A stretch of 28,466 nucleotides of DNA, from the IMG/VR virus record IMGVR_UViG_3300042519_001582, positions 1-28,466 of that record. One strand, given 5' to 3'. Each line of letters starts with the position of its first letter. The stretch's first letter is position 1. Below are positions 26,641 through 28,466 of this stretch, piece by piece. Source of the stretch: a virus. Made by a program: the position numbers and the translations under genes. The notes under the pieces are model-generated. The model was not told where the DNA came from. It made no database searches and saw only the letters and a program-made list of their open reading frames with translations.

Positions 26641-27246
26641 ATGAGGAATTCCCGTCACGAGTCCGCGCTCATCGAAGAGTGCGCCTCCGCTCACTCCGTC
26701 TCCGTCCGGGCCGTCAGGAACTGGCGAGTGAAGGACGACCCACGGTGGAGAGAGTTCATCCGGTCCCGCGCCCAGGATTCGACCTTCGCATTTGCCCGTC
26801 CCGAGGCCGCAGCCAAGCCGATGACCCCTGAGGAGACGGAGTTGGCAGCCGCCGTGCGCCATGCCCGGCTCTCTCTCCTCTGTGATAAGACGGAAGAGGC
26901 GGGGAATTTCAACTCCCTCGGTGCCCTGCTGAAGGCGGCATCGGAGGCTCACAAGCTCTGGCTTCAAGTCGCCGAGAACAACCTGAAGCTGGCCACCTCT
27001 GCCGGTCGGTTGGTCGAGGTCTCGAAGGTCTCGGAGTTCATCCTGGGGAACATGGCCATGGCGAAGGGGCTGATGGAGAACCTTCCCGATGTGCTGGCCG
27101 CCCGGATCGAGTCTCAGTCCGATGTCGCCGGGATCGTCCGCGACGAGGTGGTTGCCATCCTGCGCGAACTAGCCGCCGCCGCCGCCTCCGCGCCTTGGAA
27201 TGCCAAGGCCACAGCCTCCGATGTCACCGGCCCTTCAGAAGCTTGA
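26641..27246 (+). CDS. Terminase small subunit
   Basis: A 201-residue protein. Residues 10-30 (LIEECASAHSVSVRAVRNWR) form a helix-turn-helix for recognising the packaging site. The rest is helical (AAAVRHARLSLLCDKTEEAG, LLKAASEAHKLWLQVAENNL) with an Ala-rich end for oligomerisation. It sits directly upstream of, and overlaps by 26 nt, the large subunit gene. With that partner the family would be the DUF1441-type or Nu1-like group. The start is fixed by the TTGACA-N13 motif. Confidence 0.75.
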   Translation: MRNSRHESALIEECASAHSVSVRAVRNWRVKDDPRWREFIRSRAQDSTFAFARPEAAAKPMTPEETELAAAVRHARLSLLCDKTEEAGNFNSLGALLKAASEAHKLWLQVAENNLKLATSAGRLVEVSKVSEFILGNMAMAKGLMENLPDVLAARIESQSDVAGIVRDEVVAILRELAAAAASAPWNAKATASDVTGPSEA

Positions 27247-28466
27247 GGCCGATCTGGCTTCCATGTGGGAGCCTCGGCAACGACCGGATCCCCTGACATG
27301 GGCAGAGAGGGAGATCGTGCTGGATCCGCGCTTCTCGCCGCGCCCCGGGCGGTTCTCCTGTGACTTCACACCCTATCTGAAACAGCTTCACCTCTGGTTC
27401 GGCGACAGGAAGATCAGGCAGATCACCTTCGTGAAGAGTGCCCAGATCGGCGGCACCACCCTTCTGGCGAACCTCATCCAGTATGCCGTCGCACAGGATC
27501 CCGGCCCGATCCTCTACGTCACATCAACTGCGGACAATGCCAAGTCATGGAGTGAGCGTGAACTCATCCCCCGGCTGCGCTCCTGCGCGGCCATCAAGCC
27601 GGTCATGCCTGACGACCCCGATCTATTCAAGAAGACCGAGATGCAGTTCAAGTCCTGCACCCTCAAGCTCGTAGGCTCGAACAGCGAGGCCAACCTCGCC
27701 TCCCGTCCCACCCGCTACCTCTTCTGTGACGAAGTGGACAAGTGGCCGGACGCCTCCGCGACCGAGGCTCCCTCCCTCGAGCTTGCCATGGCTAGGACGA
27801 ACTTCTACCGGACCATCTGCAAGCGGGTGCTTGCATCGACACCCACCGTCGAGACCGGCGCGATCTGGTCACAGTTCATGGCTGGGAGCCAGCACCGCTA
27901 CCATGTCGCTTGCCCCTCGTGCGGAGCCGAGCAGCACCTCGAGTTCGAGCAGGTCAAGTGGTCGGATGAGCTTCGTGGTCCAGACGGGGCGTGGGATCTG
28001 GACGGCGTGGCCGACACCGCATGCTACCAGTGCCGCGAGTGCGGCGACCTCTGGCCACAGGAGATGCAGAGAAAGCTTGTCTCGGGTGGCCGGTGGATCG
28101 CGGGGAATCCCCTCGCACCCCGCGACCATATCTCCTGCCACATCTCCTCCCTCTACTCCCCCCAGATGACTTGGGGGGAGTTGGCCAAGCTTTTCCTTCA
28201 GAAGTCCTCCACCCCCGGAGGGCTCCATGATTTTCGGAATACCTACGAGGGGCTCCCCTTCGAGAACCGCACCGCCTCCGTGAAGGAGGATGCCATCCTC
28301 GATCTGCGCGGCGGCTACCGGCTGCGCGAAATCCCCGGGGAGGTCACCGACGGCGGATCGCCGGCGATCCTCACCCTCTGCGCCGATCCCGGCGAGAAGC
28401 AGACTCACTGGTCGGTCGAGGCTCGGAATGACCAGGGAGAGAGTTGGGTCATCGACTACGGCACCG
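27221..28466 (+). CDS. Terminase large subunit, GpA-type (partial)
   Basis: Starts at ATG 27221 (MSPALQKLEADLASMWEPRQ) and stays open to the window end (415 codons). It belongs to the lambda GpA/DUF-type terminases: deviant Walker A KSAQIGGTT (72-80), Walker B YLFCDEVD (166-173), and a zinc ribbon with Cys231, Cys234, Cys271 and Cys274 (CPSCGAEQ, CRECGDLW). Near the end, LTLCADPGEKQTHWSVEA is the start of the RNase H-like nuclease domain with its first Asp. It cuts concatemers and pumps DNA into the capsid. The remainder, followed by portal genes, should lie beyond the window. Confidence 0.95.
   Translation, partial: MSPALQKLEADLASMWEPRQRPDPLTWAEREIVLDPRFSPRPGRFSCDFTPYLKQLHLWFGDRKIRQITFVKSAQIGGTTLLANLIQYAVAQDPGPILYVTSTADNAKSWSERELIPRLRSCAAIKPVMPDDPDLFKKTEMQFKSCTLKLVGSNSEANLASRPTRYLFCDEVDKWPDASATEAPSLELAMARTNFYRTICKRVLASTPTVETGAIWSQFMAGSQHRYHVACPSCGAEQHLEFEQVKWSDELRGPDGAWDLDGVADTACYQCRECGDLWPQEMQRKLVSGGRWIAGNPLAPRDHISCHISSLYSPQMTWGELAKLFLQKSSTPGGLHDFRNTYEGLPFENRTASVKEDAILDLRGGYRLREIPGEVTDGGSPAILTLCADPGEKQTHWSVEARNDQGESWVIDYGT

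Overview
This window holds most of the genome of a temperate tailed phage, very probably a siphovirus with a long non-contractile tail. A major capsid protein, neck and tail-completion proteins, a tail-tube protein, a frameshifted pair of tail assembly chaperones and a tape measure protein lie in canonical order, and no sheath or baseplate wedge genes are visible. The host should be Gram-negative, because the lysis region encodes an apparent u-spanin (lipobox plus C-terminal membrane helix) and there is a second small lipoprotein. The DNA is GC-rich with AT-richer patches. The many degenerate 7-bp intergenic repeats resemble what I recall from Verrucomicrobiota and related soil or aquatic bacteria, but that host guess is weak and rests on memory, not a search.

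Layout: 1-6.1 kb head completion and tail (capsid, neck, tail tube, chaperones with an A9 slippery site, gp10-like protein, tape measure). 6.1-10.5 kb distal tail and collagen-like fibre genes plus small proteins. 10.5-11.2 kb is a gene-free gap with two related sequence units. 11.2-12.7 kb lysis (u-spanin, small membrane proteins, holin-like protein, GH108-type endolysin). 12.7-15.8 kb accessory genes (metallophosphoesterase, winged-helix protein, small proteins, an HExxH protein). 15.8-17.8 kb control and integration (two divergent ribbon-helix-helix proteins, a helix-turn-helix protein, a tyrosine integrase on the minus strand). 17.8-21.4 kb is a tightly overlapping early operon of very small proteins plus a ParB-like protein. 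21.4-26 kb DNA modification and replication (C5-cytosine methyltransferase, primase, companion protein, SF3-like ATPase), closed by a strong terminator. 26.0-28.5 kb a small lipoprotein, a palindrome-rich gap and the terminase subunits, the large one running off the window.

The integrase lies in the middle, with structural genes at one edge and terminase at the other. The window is therefore best read as a circular or permuted phage genome cut between terminase and capsid. The portal, protease and other head genes should lie in the missing part.

The most unusual aspect is how genes begin. Many starts lack a clear Shine-Dalgarno sequence. Instead I see three recurring leader types: (i) TTGACA exactly 13 nt before the start codon (five cases); (ii) tandem degenerate heptamers (TCAGCCT, CTCTCGA, CCCAACT families) running up to the start codon, often in 7-nt register with it; (iii) an A/C-rich leader (GAAACCAAACA...ACACGCAC) before replication and ParB-like genes, part of which is shared with the capsid leader. 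The same heptamers also occur inside genes as in-frame linkers and form a 23-bp inverted repeat at 7.84-7.94 kb. By contrast, several genes in the early operon carry ordinary AGGAGG sites.
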